Notes: generated by a model not told the origin, from the sequence alone. A stretch of DNA of 48,538 bases from Microcaldota archaeon (GCA_030040895.1 JASHSJ010000018.1:1-48538), one strand, 5' to 3'; shown: positions 17,194-24,988, counted from the first letter of the stretch. Program-made: numbers and translations.

Positions 17194-17204
17194 GATATTT
17201 AATA
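17194..17204 (-). promoter_or_regulatory. TATA box of TFB-like copy A
   Basis: Minus strand TATTAAATATC, centred about 28 bases before ATG 17171. It decides against the in-frame TTG at 17189. Confidence 0.6.
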
Positions 17205-17212
17205 ATATGGGG

Positions 17213-17866
17213 TTATTGCGGACTTATCTTTCTCAGTAACTTGCCTATGTTATGGATGGATGCATGATTATCCATGTCGTGAATCGCTTCATGGTATCTC
17301 TTCATGCCAGGATTCTTGCCTGTCGTGTCTTCCTCGGCAATGTGCAAAGCGGCAAGCACAACTTTGACGGGGTCTTTGCGCAGGAATAGAAAAGAATGGG
17401 AAGTGACTGTATCAAGAATCTGCTTGGCCCTGCCTTCGGCTTGGGGGGAAACTCCGACCCTGCCGGCATAGTCGTGTAGAAGTGGCAGCGGATCTGGCAT
17501 TTCAAGTCTCTTCTGCAATGCCTTTACCTGCCTGTGGCTCATCTCTAGTATCTTTCGGTTGGCACCAAGGCTCTCTGCCACGTCATCTAGATCACGTCCG
17601 CTTATCCCGCTCTCGATGCACGCAGAGAAAACGCATGTCTTGAAAATGAAGTTTTGGTCTCTCCTGCGAAATGCGCGATTGCATTTCACAGCCTGATATA
17701 TCTCGAATGAAAGCGCGCTTATGGAATCCGTTGTCCTATCATCAAGGAATAGGCGACCGACATGGAATCTCAGTTCCTCCTCTGCAGCACGTAACTGGGC
17801 TTCTTTGCTCGGCTTGGCCGGCAATGGGCCCAAATTATGAATACTGACTTTCTGTGAAGTTAACAT
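17213..17866 (-). CDS. Cyclin-fold protein resembling the core of TFB (TFIIB), copy B
   Basis: 217 residues from ATG 17866. Paralogue of the 16530-17171 gene with matching order: helix FKTCVFSACIESGISGRDL, LDDVAESLGANRKILEMSHR, QVKALQKRLEMPDPLPLL, HDYAGRVGVSPQAEGRAKQI and DPVKVVLAALHIAEE. These correspond to TFB cyclin repeat 1, the DP-containing inter-repeat segment and repeat 2. Like copy A it lacks a CxxC zinc ribbon. N-terminal ~35 residues and C-terminal ~30 residues differ from copy A, so each may have its own partner. It has its own leaderless promoter rather than sharing copy A's. A general cyclin-fold protein is the alternative. Confidence 0.58.
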   Translation of the reverse strand: MLTSQKVSIHNLGPLPAKPSKEAQLRAAEEELRFHVGRLFLDDRTTDSISALSFEIYQAVKCNRAFRRRDQNFIFKTCVFSACIESGISGRDLDDVAESLGANRKILEMSHRQVKALQKRLEMPDPLPLLHDYAGRVGVSPQAEGRAKQILDTVTSHSFLFLRKDPVKVVLAALHIAEEDTTGKNPGMKRYHEAIHDMDNHASIHNIGKLLRKISPQ

Positions 17867-17885
17867 GCCAGTCATGCATTTTTTT

Positions 17886-17895
17886 CATATTTAAG
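17886..17895 (-). promoter_or_regulatory. TATA box of TFB-like copy B
   Basis: Minus strand CTTAAATATG, centred about 25 bases before ATG 17866, which it selects over ATG 17875. Confidence 0.6.
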
Positions 17896-18010
17896 ACTAT
17901 TGTAGGGGTTCGATGCCTGTAAGTGAAATACTTGCATGGGCAGACATGCATCGGCGAAACGAAAGGATAGAAATCGATTTAAGCTGTTTCCACGATATTG
18001 TATAGGTAGT

Positions 18011-18580
18011 ATGATAGAGAAAGACAACCCGGAGATACCTGCGTGGATGGTAGCGCAGGCACTTATAATAAAAGTAAAAAATGTGCTAATAGAAGAGGCT
18101 GTAAACCTTCTCTACAGGGAGATAGAGGAGAAAAGGATGGCGGTGAAGGGCAAGTTCGTGAAGATGTCGGACACTGACGGCGAGATGGAGCAGGGAATGT
18201 TCCTCATAAGAAACCTGATGAATCAGAAGGATGAGATTTTGGACCAGTTCCTGAGGTACATAGAGACCCACAAGGAGGAGGCGAAGAGCAATGCGGTAGA
18301 GGCAAGCAAGATAAGAGACGCAAGAAAGTTCATAGACGCCGTTGATTCGATAACGGCCATGGCCAGGGCCAGCATGATATTCGATGCGTGGTTCAATGGG
18401 GTCAGCATGCAGATACATGAAAAAGATCCGGCTGCGATACTGGCAGGCACAGCAAAAGAGGATAATGATAGGAGAGATGCGTTGAGCTTTCTTGTCACAA
18501 ACCAGATATTCAAGTCTGCAGAACTCTTCACAAAGGATGAGAGGGCAGTGCTGACAAAGACCCATGAACTTCTGAAATAA
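18011..18580 (+). CDS. Unrecognised all-helical cytosolic protein
   Basis: 189 residues from ATG 18011 (MIEKDNPEIPAWMVAQAL). Almost entirely predicted helix with heptad-like spacing (LLYREIEEKRMAVKGK, MNQKDEILDQFLRYIETHKE). No signal peptide, TM or cysteine motif. The frame extends to ATG 17936, but CGATTTAAGC at 17975-17984 is a TATA candidate 31 bases before 18011, which favours the shorter form. It lies directly upstream of another helical unknown in the same direction, and the two may work as a pair. Confidence 0.6.
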   Translation: MIEKDNPEIPAWMVAQALIIKVKNVLIEEAVNLLYREIEEKRMAVKGKFVKMSDTDGEMEQGMFLIRNLMNQKDEILDQFLRYIETHKEEAKSNAVEASKIRDARKFIDAVDSITAMARASMIFDAWFNGVSMQIHEKDPAAILAGTAKEDNDRRDALSFLVTNQIFKSAELFTKDERAVLTKTHELLK

Positions 18581-18640
18581 GGAACCGTATTCACGAAGTA
18601 TATGAAAAACTATTTGTATTGCTACAACAAATAGCAAATA

Positions 18641-19846
18641 GTGTCAATCTTCGGAAGGCCGGAACCAAAAGAGGAAATTGGTACAGCGGAGCTTGAGCTC
18701 CGCCTAAACGCATGCTTTGACAAGAAAGTCCAAAAGCTGTCGGCAAAAACCACAGTTATGGAGAGGGAATTGGCGCAGGCCCTTTCAGCATTTGGAAGTG
18801 CTATACAAAAGGCATCAAAGTCTGACTTCAAGCCCAATATGGACTATCTGTATCGCATAAACGATGCAAATGTAAGGACCCAGAAGCAGAGCTACACCGC
18901 TTCAATACTAAGGATAATATCAGCAAAACTAGCCATCAGTAACACGAATGCCTACTATGCAGCAGAAAGCATTGCCAATTCCTATGAAGACCTTATTATG
19001 AAAGTCATGAGCACGAATAGCACATTCAAGCCCGTGCTGCTCGCCTACGCCAATGAGCTTGCAAGCGCAAAAACACACTTCAATGCCATGGAGCGCATGT
19101 GCAAGGAACTTCGCGATGAACTTGCAGCGTGCACTCAGCAGTTCGACGAATACAAGGAAATAGAAAAAAAGGTAGCAGAAATGCTAGAGATCATGTCAAA
19201 AATCGATTTCTTGAAACTGCTACAGCCGGGCAAAGCAAAAACGATGCCGCATGAGGACGCGGCAGACCGGCAAATTGCAGCCATGGTAAGCGAAAGGGAA
19301 AAAGAATTTGAATCTGTCAGAAAACTCTATGATGACACAAATATGGTTCTGGCTGGCATGCTCCTTCCCATCGAGAGAATAGCGAGGATGCACGATCACG
19401 CGTCAGCATCAAAAAGGAAGATAATCCCGTATATAGAGGACCCCCGCACTGCAATAAAGAGTAAAAGCGATGAGGATGAACTTAACCGCCAAATTTCTGA
19501 AATGATAGATGAGGTCAAAACCGGAAAATTTGCTGTCAAGAGCAAAGAAGACATGATACTGCTACTTGAAGCAATAAGAAATGCGAACCTGCTTGCAATG
19601 GTGGGCCTGCTCCATCAGTGTGCCGCAGACATGCGGGCAGCAGAGGCTGACATGAAAAAGCTGAAAGCGCAGCTGCATGAGATAGAGGAAGCTAAGGACG
19701 AAGAAGAACGGATCCTGAATAGGAAAGACGAAGTAGAAAGAGCCTTACAGGATATGATAACATCAGCCCACACAAAGGGGAGCGAGATAGAGAGGCTCTT
19801 CAGTAGTTGCTACAAGAAAAACGTTGTTGTAAAGATTGACGTATAA
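18641..19846 (+). CDS. Unrecognised long coiled-coil protein
   Basis: 401 residues starting GTG 18641 (MSIFGRPEPKEEIGTAELEL). Nearly all helical: several coiled-coil stretches (KELRDELAACTQQFDEYKEI; MKKLKAQLHEIEEAKDEEER), no TM. The short N-terminal FGRPEPKEEI and C-terminal NVVVKIDV are the only non-helical parts. It recalls scaffold or filament-forming proteins, but I recognise no family (not clearly SMC, ESCRT-III or prefoldin). GTG 18641 has only a weak upstream AT-rich element near 18604-18618, so co-transcription with the 18011 gene is possible. Confidence 0.6.
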   Translation: MSIFGRPEPKEEIGTAELELRLNACFDKKVQKLSAKTTVMERELAQALSAFGSAIQKASKSDFKPNMDYLYRINDANVRTQKQSYTASILRIISAKLAISNTNAYYAAESIANSYEDLIMKVMSTNSTFKPVLLAYANELASAKTHFNAMERMCKELRDELAACTQQFDEYKEIEKKVAEMLEIMSKIDFLKLLQPGKAKTMPHEDAADRQIAAMVSEREKEFESVRKLYDDTNMVLAGMLLPIERIARMHDHASASKRKIIPYIEDPRTAIKSKSDEDELNRQISEMIDEVKTGKFAVKSKEDMILLLEAIRNANLLAMVGLLHQCAADMRAAEADMKKLKAQLHEIEEAKDEEERILNRKDEVERALQDMITSAHTKGSEIERLFSSCYKKNVVVKIDV

Positions 19847-19900
19847 GACGAAACAAATGTCATTATATTTAAGGCTTATCAGCTAGATAAAATAGGTTAC

Positions 19901-20200
19901 ATGGCAAGAACGGTTACAATCCTCGGGTTGGTTATATTAGTAGTTGACCTTCTGTGGCTTTATGGTAGCGTAACAGGTCCATCCATGTTAGTCGGAGGAA
20001 ATGGCTTTTACCGTAATTCTACCGCAGCTCCCAATTTTACAAGGCCGGGTTTTAACTCCTCGGCGATGTTACCAGGCGCAAGGTCTTATGGTGACCTAGA
20101 CCTGATATACGGCGTAGTAATACTAGTTGCAGATGTAGCACTGATATACCTGAGTTACAGCAAGCCGGAGCCCGCTAAAAAGAAATCAAAGCAGCAATGA
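19901..20200 (+). CDS. Small two-TM membrane protein
   Basis: 99 residues. TM1 at residues ~5-25 (VTILGLVILVVDLLWLYGS) and TM2 at ~66-87 (DLIYGVVILVADVALIYLSY) flank an extracytoplasmic loop with sequons (YRNSTAAPNFT, GFNSSA). It ends in a lysine-rich tail (KPEPAKKKSKQQ), likely cytoplasmic. TTATATTTAAGG at 19863-19874 is a good TATA box about 32 bases upstream of ATG 19901. Function unknown. Confidence 0.7.
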   Translation: MARTVTILGLVILVVDLLWLYGSVTGPSMLVGGNGFYRNSTAAPNFTRPGFNSSAMLPGARSYGDLDLIYGVVILVADVALIYLSYSKPEPAKKKSKQQ

Positions 20201-20212
20201 GTATGTAAATAC

Positions 20213-20290
20213 TGGTGCTCCAATCGGGATTTGAACCCGAGTTTCGGACTTGAGAGGCCCGTGTCCTTGACCGAGCTAGACGATTGGAGC
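20213..20290 (-). tRNA. tRNA-Glu(CTC) with encoded CCA
   Basis: Acceptor GCTCCAA/TTGGAGC. Anticodon stem CGGGC/GTCCG encloses CTCTCAA, giving anticodon CTC (reads GAG). T-arm CTCGGGTTCAAATCCCGA is standard. The discriminator A73 (20216) is followed directly by CCA at 20213-20215. None of the other four tRNA genes here encodes CCA. The TATA core at 20312-20323 lies ~27 bases upstream of the 5' end. Confidence 0.95.
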
Positions 20291-20311
20291 TCGAATAAGT
20301 TGCCCTTGCAA

Positions 20312-20323
20312 CCTATTTATTGG
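20312..20323. promoter_or_regulatory. Shared TATA core for tRNA-Glu and argS
   Basis: CCTATTTATTGG. Toward the plus strand it lies about 31 bases before argS ATG 20349. Toward the minus strand it reads CCAATAAATAGG about 27 bases before the tRNA-Glu 5' end. Confidence 0.6.
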
Positions 20324-20348
20324 TTTCTTGCGCATTATCTGCGATTGC

Positions 20349-22235
20349 ATGGTGCATTCTCCATACTACAAGGCCAGGGATGGGATAGTCAAGGCGCTGA
20401 AGAATGCAGTTAAGTCCTGTGGCTATCCCACAACGGAGCTCGCCGCGTCAGTTGACCTCTCGAGGGCATTTGGGGACATATCATCATCAATATCATTCAG
20501 GATAGCAAAAGAACTGAAGCTAAACCCAAACGAGGTTGCTCAGAAGATCATAGCCGCTTTCAAGAAGCCAGATTACGTTGAAAGCGTGGCGCCAGCAAGC
20601 GGATACATGAACTTTTCGCTGAAGAGGCCGAAGTTCTCTTCTGATGTAATAAAATATGCTTTAAGGCTTGCAGCTGGAACCCCCATATCTGATCTTGGCG
20701 GCGATGAAAAGATAATAATAGAATATCCCAGCGTCAATCCAAACAAGCCATGGCACCTTGGCCACCTGAAGAATGCTGTGCTCGGGGATTCTGTGGCGAG
20801 GATTCACTCGGCCTACGGCTACAATGTGGAGCGCGAAGATTTCATAGAAGATCTTGGATCTCAGGTAGTTGAGAGCCTGTGGGGTTATCTCAACATGGAC
20901 AACGATCCCAAGGGCAAGAAATTCGACCAGTGGCTTGGCGAAGAATATGTCAGGGTAAACAAGTTCATGGAGAGCAATGACATAAAGGGCCAGTTATCAA
21001 GGCTTCTCCAGAACATGGAGCAGCATGGAACCAAGGAAGCCCAGCTTGCCAGGCAGATAGCTGAGAAATGTGTAATGGCGCAGAACGAAACCGCGTCCTC
21101 GTATGGAATATACCGCGACATATTGGTCTGGGAAACTGACATAATGTCAAAGATCTACGACAACGCACTTGAGATGCTGCTGAAGAGCGGAGTAGCGGAA
21201 AAAGTTGACAGAGGGGAGAACAAGGACTGCATAATAATGGACCTTTCGAAGGTCAAGAAGCTCCCTCCGGAATTCAGGGGCCTGAAGGAAAAGATAAAGG
21301 TCCTCGTCAGGAACGATGGAACTCCTACGTATGTGGCGAAGGACATAGCCTTCCACATGTGGAAGTTCGGCATTATTGAAAATTCATTTGGATACATTAA
21401 GTTCATAGAGCAGCCAAGCGGCAGAATATTGTACACGACAACTCCAAGCCCAAATGCAGTCAAGATGGACTTTGCCGGAGTGAAGAAAGCCATAAACATC
21501 ATAGACTCGCGCCAGGAATATCCACAGGGACTTCTCAGGCTTGCTTTCTCGTGCATGGATAGAAATGATGTTGCGGAGAATATCGTGCACCTTTCCTATG
21601 GGCCGCTGGAGCTCGAATCCGGGGCCGCTATGTCAGGGAGGAAGGGAACTTGGATTGGCAATTCTGCGGATGACCTTCTATCAGCAACAAAGGCCAAGGC
21701 AGCGGAAATACTTTCTGAATCGAGGTTCAAGCTGACCGATGTGGAGAAGAAGGAGGTGTCTCGGAAGGTATCCATTGCTGCCATAAAGTTTGACCTGCTC
21801 AAGCAATCACCGGAAAAGAAAACTTTGTTCTCATGGACAAAGGCGCTCAACTTCGATGGCAATTCCGGTCCTTACTGCCAGTACATGTACGCGAGGGCGT
21901 TCAGGCTCATAGAATCAGCTGGAATCAGGGAGGAGCAGATCGCAAAGGCAGATCTATCAGTAATAACCGATGATAATGAATTCGCGCTTGTCAAGCTGAT
22001 ATCCCAGCTTGGCGACATTGTGGAGAAGGCATGCACGGAGCTAAGGCCAAACGTGGTTGCTGAGTATGCCAATGAACTCGCGTATGGATTCAGCAAGTTC
22101 TACGAGAATGTGCCGGTCCTAAAGGCAGAGTCTGATGCCGAAAAAGCCGCGAGGCTTGCGCTCTGCGCTGCGTTCATAAAATCATTGGCATATGCCCTTG
22201 ACCTCCTTGGCATAGAAGTGGCCCAGAGGATGTGA
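20349..22235 (+). CDS. argS: Arginyl-tRNA synthetase (class I)
   Basis: Charges tRNA-Arg with arginine. 628 residues from ATG 20349. The N-terminal Add-1 tRNA-binding domain covers ~1-110. The class I HIGH motif appears as HLGH at 136-139 inside YPSVNPNKPWHLGHLKNAVL. ArgRS-specific EDFIEDLGSQVVES follows. The KMSKS-equivalent is MSGRKGTW. The C-terminal helical anticodon-binding domain ends LLGIEVAQRM, the family's usual terminus. The frame begins seven codons earlier at a TTG (20328), but the TATA core and GCGAT-TGC-ATG favour 20349. Stop is six bases from that of the convergent exported protein. Confidence 0.97.
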   Translation: MVHSPYYKARDGIVKALKNAVKSCGYPTTELAASVDLSRAFGDISSSISFRIAKELKLNPNEVAQKIIAAFKKPDYVESVAPASGYMNFSLKRPKFSSDVIKYALRLAAGTPISDLGGDEKIIIEYPSVNPNKPWHLGHLKNAVLGDSVARIHSAYGYNVEREDFIEDLGSQVVESLWGYLNMDNDPKGKKFDQWLGEEYVRVNKFMESNDIKGQLSRLLQNMEQHGTKEAQLARQIAEKCVMAQNETASSYGIYRDILVWETDIMSKIYDNALEMLLKSGVAEKVDRGENKDCIIMDLSKVKKLPPEFRGLKEKIKVLVRNDGTPTYVAKDIAFHMWKFGIIENSFGYIKFIEQPSGRILYTTTPSPNAVKMDFAGVKKAINIIDSRQEYPQGLLRLAFSCMDRNDVAENIVHLSYGPLELESGAAMSGRKGTWIGNSADDLLSATKAKAAEILSESRFKLTDVEKKEVSRKVSIAAIKFDLLKQSPEKKTLFSWTKALNFDGNSGPYCQYMYARAFRLIESAGIREEQIAKADLSVITDDNEFALVKLISQLGDIVEKACTELRPNVVAEYANELAYGFSKFYENVPVLKAESDAEKAARLALCAAFIKSLAYALDLLGIEVAQRM

Positions 22236-22241
22236 TTGTAA

Positions 22242-22724
22242 TCAGCGGGATGTCACAGTTATTGAGCCTATTTCTACTATGTGCTCCGTGTTGTTGGATG
22301 GTGTCTGATAGCCGGCCCACAGGTTTCCGGTTACTATCTGGTTGGGCGTTGTTGGAAATCCGAAGCAGGTACTGTTGTAGGAATAGGAATCGAGCATTAT
22401 CTCAACAGAAGAGCTGGGCGCAAGGCCCGCGAACCCGCTTTCGCATGGAAGCGGAGGCACTGATGTGGGAGAAACACTTCCGGATGCGACAAAGAAAACA
22501 TTGACCTGGCCCCACCTGATTCCGCTGTTCTGCGCTATCAGAACGGAGAGGTTTCCATTTGTCAATGACGGCCCAGAGCAGGAATATGTCAGTGTCGGGG
22601 TGCACTGGTTGAGGTATTGCGTGCTGTTGCTGCTCGAGGGGAGGAACGTTATGACTACTAGGTATGCAACAGCTGCCACTATTACCAGCTTCAACAGGTT
22701 CCATGCAGCGGCTTCAGCGTCCAT
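22242..22724 (-). CDS. Exported single-TM protein, paired paralogue A
   Basis: 160 residues. One N-terminal TM anchor (LLKLVIVAAVAYLVVITFL) is followed by an extracytoplasmic domain with four cysteines: TYSCSG, PPLPCESGF, TCFGFPT and one at NQCTP. It shares with its upstream neighbour the order NG-L-x-x-x-x-A-Q-x-x-G-x-x-W, SG-x-x-P-T-x-VPPLPCE-x-GF, V-x-x-x-L-x-SY, C-x-GFP-T, VTG-x-LW-x-GYQ and VEIG-x-I. Function unknown; probably a surface domain stabilised by disulfides. Starts 17 bases after the neighbour's stop. Confidence 0.72.
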   Translation of the reverse strand: MDAEAAAWNLLKLVIVAAVAYLVVITFLPSSSNSTQYLNQCTPTLTYSCSGPSLTNGNLSVLIAQNSGIRWGQVNVFFVASGSVSPTSVPPLPCESGFAGLAPSSSVEIMLDSYSYNSTCFGFPTTPNQIVTGNLWAGYQTPSNNTEHIVEIGSITVTSR

Positions 22725-22740
22725 CAGATCAGATCCACGG

Positions 22741-23256
22741 TTACGAAGTTGTGGCGCTTATAGTGCCTATCTCAACAAACTGTTCTGTTCCTGTTGACGA
22801 GTTTTGATAACCGACCCACAATGCTCCTGTTACCGCCTGGCCAGCGGTGTTTGGAAACCCTATGCAGACGTCAGAGCTTGCGTATGATGGCAATACTACG
22901 TTGACATACTGTCCTGACGTTATGCCATTTGGAAATCCTTCCTCACATGGAAGTGGAGGAACCGCTGTCGGATTTGGGCTTCCAGAATATACCATGAATA
23001 TGTTTGCCTGCGCCCAGTTGAAGCCTGTTGATTGCGCAAAAGTAAAAGCAAGGTTGCCGTTGTGTATGGTTGCATTAAGGCATACGTACCCTGGTGCCGA
23101 GATGCACGAAGATCCAAGTAGCACTGGTTGGGGAGAACTTCTCATGCCAAAAAGTAGCAGGCCGGCTACTATTATTACCACTGCTATGCCACCGACTATC
23201 CATATCGTCTTGCCCCCCTTTTTTTGTGGCTGTTGCGTGTTTGTAGCCACCATCAT
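22741..23256 (-). CDS. Exported single-TM protein, paired paralogue B
   Basis: 171 residues. A Gln/Lys-rich cytoplasmic tail and TM (IWIVGGIAVVIIVAGLLLFG) precede an ectodomain homologous to the downstream gene (VPPLPCEEGFPNG; VCIGFPNTAGQAVTGALWVG; FVEIGTIS). Cysteine placement is conserved between the two. Starts at tandem ATGs 23256/23253, with GGTGAT directly upstream. Shares the 23281-23292 TATA core with tRNA-Arg on the other strand. The pair is probably transcribed together. Possibly two subunits of one surface structure. Confidence 0.72.
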   Translation of the reverse strand: MMVATNTQQPQKKGGKTIWIVGGIAVVIIVAGLLLFGMRSSPQPVLLGSSCISAPGYVCLNATIHNGNLAFTFAQSTGFNWAQANIFMVYSGSPNPTAVPPLPCEEGFPNGITSGQYVNVVLPSYASSDVCIGFPNTAGQAVTGALWVGYQNSSTGTEQFVEIGTISATTS

Positions 23257-23280
23257 ATCACCGTATCAAATCTCTGCATC

Positions 23281-23292
23281 ATTATTAATATC
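23281..23292. promoter_or_regulatory. Shared TATA core for tRNA-Arg and the exported pair
   Basis: ATTATTAATATC, reading GATATTAATAAT on the minus strand. About 33 bases before both the tRNA-Arg 5' end (23320) and ATG 23253/23256. Confidence 0.5.
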
Positions 23293-23319
23293 TATCTGCA
23301 CATCTCTGTTAATGTCTAT

Positions 23320-23412
23320 GGGCTCCTAGCTCAGCTTGGATAGAGCGATGTCCTCCTATACGTTGAAGATGAAGAAAGACATAGGTCGCGGGTTCAAATC
23401 CCGCGGAGCCCG
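23320..23412 (+). tRNA. tRNA-Arg(CCT) with an 18-nt intron
   Basis: Acceptor GGGCTCC/GGAGCCC, D-stem GCTC/GAGC, T-stem GCGGG/CCCGC with loop TTCAAAT, discriminator G73. The anticodon stem ATGTC/GACAT brackets 25 bases. Removing 18 (23359-23376) after position 37 leaves loop CTCCTAA, giving anticodon CCT. CCA is not encoded. The intron position is canonical, but I cannot draw a good bulge-helix-bulge by eye, so the exact splice sites are inferred from the loop. Confidence 0.85.
23359..23376 (+). other. Predicted tRNA-Arg intron (18 nt, after position 37)
   Basis: The bases TACGTTGAAGATGAAGAA interrupt the anticodon loop between A37 and A38. This is the usual site for archaeal tRNA introns cut by the splicing endonuclease. 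Confidence 0.7.
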
Positions 23413-23463
23413 TAGCAATACATCAATATTAAATAATCCTGCTTCATAGGATAGTCTGATATC

Positions 23464-24510
23464 ATGGAGAGCCAGAGAAACGAGGCAAAGAAGGGACCAA
23501 AGGAGTCGTTGCTCATAGTAAGGCCGGCGATAAGATCGCTTGGACTTGACTATCTGCATGTCACGCTGATAGCGCTGATCATAGTGCTAATTGCGTTTGC
23601 ATTCGGGCTCTCGCAGTTCAAGCAGGGAATCCTTATCCAGAGCTGTTCCTACGGGGCTTACGCAAACCAGACCTGTATAACGCCAGTGCACAACAGCTCG
23701 CAGGCTTTGGCAGCTGCACAGCAGATATTGGCAAGCTACACGAGCGTAAACACAAGCCTGTCATTGCTTCCATACTACACCTACGCCAACAGGGCCAACG
23801 TATCGTATATTGCAAACCAGAGCGAATGGCTGGTGACATTCCCATATTCAAACCCGCTGGTAAACAACGAAACGCAGTATTTCTCGATCCTTCTTTATGA
23901 CTCAAATCTGTCTGTTGCTATGCCGCTGATACAGACAATACCGCCAACGCTCTACACAAAGAACATGGTGATAAGCAAGGGTGTTGTAAAAATCTATAAC
24001 AAGGTTGCGTGCACCCAGGGCGGGCCTATGCAGGTTTACGCCTTCGTGGATCCGTACGCGCCGCAGGCCCTCCAGGGAATAAGCAGCGCACTAAACGCGA
24101 CTTCTAGATACGGCAACAGCATAAACCTGACGTACAAGTTCATATTCACTGGATATGCCATCAGCCAGTACAAAGGATATGGAATAAATGAAACCCAGGC
24201 AATGGCAGAATACCTGTGGTGCGCATCTACGCAGCCGAGGTTCCAGGCGTTCATTGCAAACTTCAGCCTGGTATACAATGGAAGGCCGATGCAGAACTAC
24301 ACTCTCGAGCAGGTGGCACAGGGATCGGGGCTCAACACCGGCACGCTCAATGCATGCGTGGAAAATTCCACGAGCGTGCTGGACGCGCAGGCAACCATAG
24401 CACAGTTCTACGGGATAATAACGACTCCAAGCTACGTTGTTGACTGCCAGTACGACGCGATTCCGGTAACCCTCAATGAATCAATAGCTTATGCTCTGAA
24501 TTCCAGATAG
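23464..24510 (+). CDS. Membrane-anchored DsbA-like protein lacking the CxxC active site
   Basis: 348 residues: cytoplasmic tail, one TM (VTLIALIIVLIAFAFGL, ~33-49), then a glycosylated ectodomain. The second half has thioredoxin/DsbA features. The strand MQVYAFVDPYAPQALQGISS sits where DsbA has F-x-D-x-x-C-P-x-C; here both cysteines are replaced (YAPQ). A helical insert follows, and then ATIAQFYGIITTPSYVVDC, which resembles the cis-proline loop (T-P-S-Y-V). Disulfide oxidase activity is therefore unlikely; a binding or chaperone role is possible. Three other cysteines (VACTQGG, LWCAST, NACVEN) could form disulfides. Confidence 0.65.
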   Translation: MESQRNEAKKGPKESLLIVRPAIRSLGLDYLHVTLIALIIVLIAFAFGLSQFKQGILIQSCSYGAYANQTCITPVHNSSQALAAAQQILASYTSVNTSLSLLPYYTYANRANVSYIANQSEWLVTFPYSNPLVNNETQYFSILLYDSNLSVAMPLIQTIPPTLYTKNMVISKGVVKIYNKVACTQGGPMQVYAFVDPYAPQALQGISSALNATSRYGNSINLTYKFIFTGYAISQYKGYGINETQAMAEYLWCASTQPRFQAFIANFSLVYNGRPMQNYTLEQVAQGSGLNTGTLNACVENSTSVLDAQATIAQFYGIITTPSYVVDCQYDAIPVTLNESIAYALNSR

Positions 24511-24517
24511 GGATTTA

Positions 24518-24988
24518 TTGCACATAATAGCGGGAATAGACACTGGAAAGACTTGCGCGGTAGCGTGCCTGGGGCTTGACGGACGATTGCTATACTCATC
24601 GCACAAGACGTTCGCTGGTGTGGAGTGGATGATAAATGAGATAAAGGACATAGGGATACCTTCCATAATCGCATGCGACAAGGAGCCGAACGACATAGCG
24701 AGAAAGGTAAAAGCAGCTTTCAATGCAAGGCTGTACTATCCCGGGCGCATGATAACGTCCGACGAGAAACACGAAATGGCAAGACCATACATGCTGGACA
24801 ACGCCCACGAAAAGGACGCGTGCGCAGCTGCGGTCAAGGCCTACAGGTCATACGCAAACAAGTTCAAGCAGGCGGAGCACGTAGCAAGAATCATGAAAGC
24901 AGGTGACGTTGACATGATAAGGGCCAAGGTAGTGTCCAAGTTCTCCATAAAAGAGGCCATACTTGACATGAAGGCAAATAGGAAGTAG
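24518..24988 (+). CDS. Short DUF460/COG2433-type protein, RNase H-like fold
   Basis: 156 residues beginning TTG 24518 after GGGAT-TTA (three-base gap). AGIDTGKTCAVACLGLDG is the D-containing first strand-loop of an RNase H-like fold as in DUF460. IIACDKEPNDIARKVKAAF follows, and the late HEKDACAAAVKAYRSY matches the family's H-E-R-D-A-x-A-A helix. Full-length DUF460 proteins are several hundred residues with a long C-terminal region; here only the N-terminal domain is present. Function of the family is unknown; a nuclease or nucleic-acid-binding role is a guess. It lies seven bases after the DsbA-like stop. Confidence 0.75.
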   Translation: MHIIAGIDTGKTCAVACLGLDGRLLYSSHKTFAGVEWMINEIKDIGIPSIIACDKEPNDIARKVKAAFNARLYYPGRMITSDEKHEMARPYMLDNAHEKDACAAAVKAYRSYANKFKQAEHVARIMKAGDVDMIRAKVVSKFSIKEAILDMKANRK

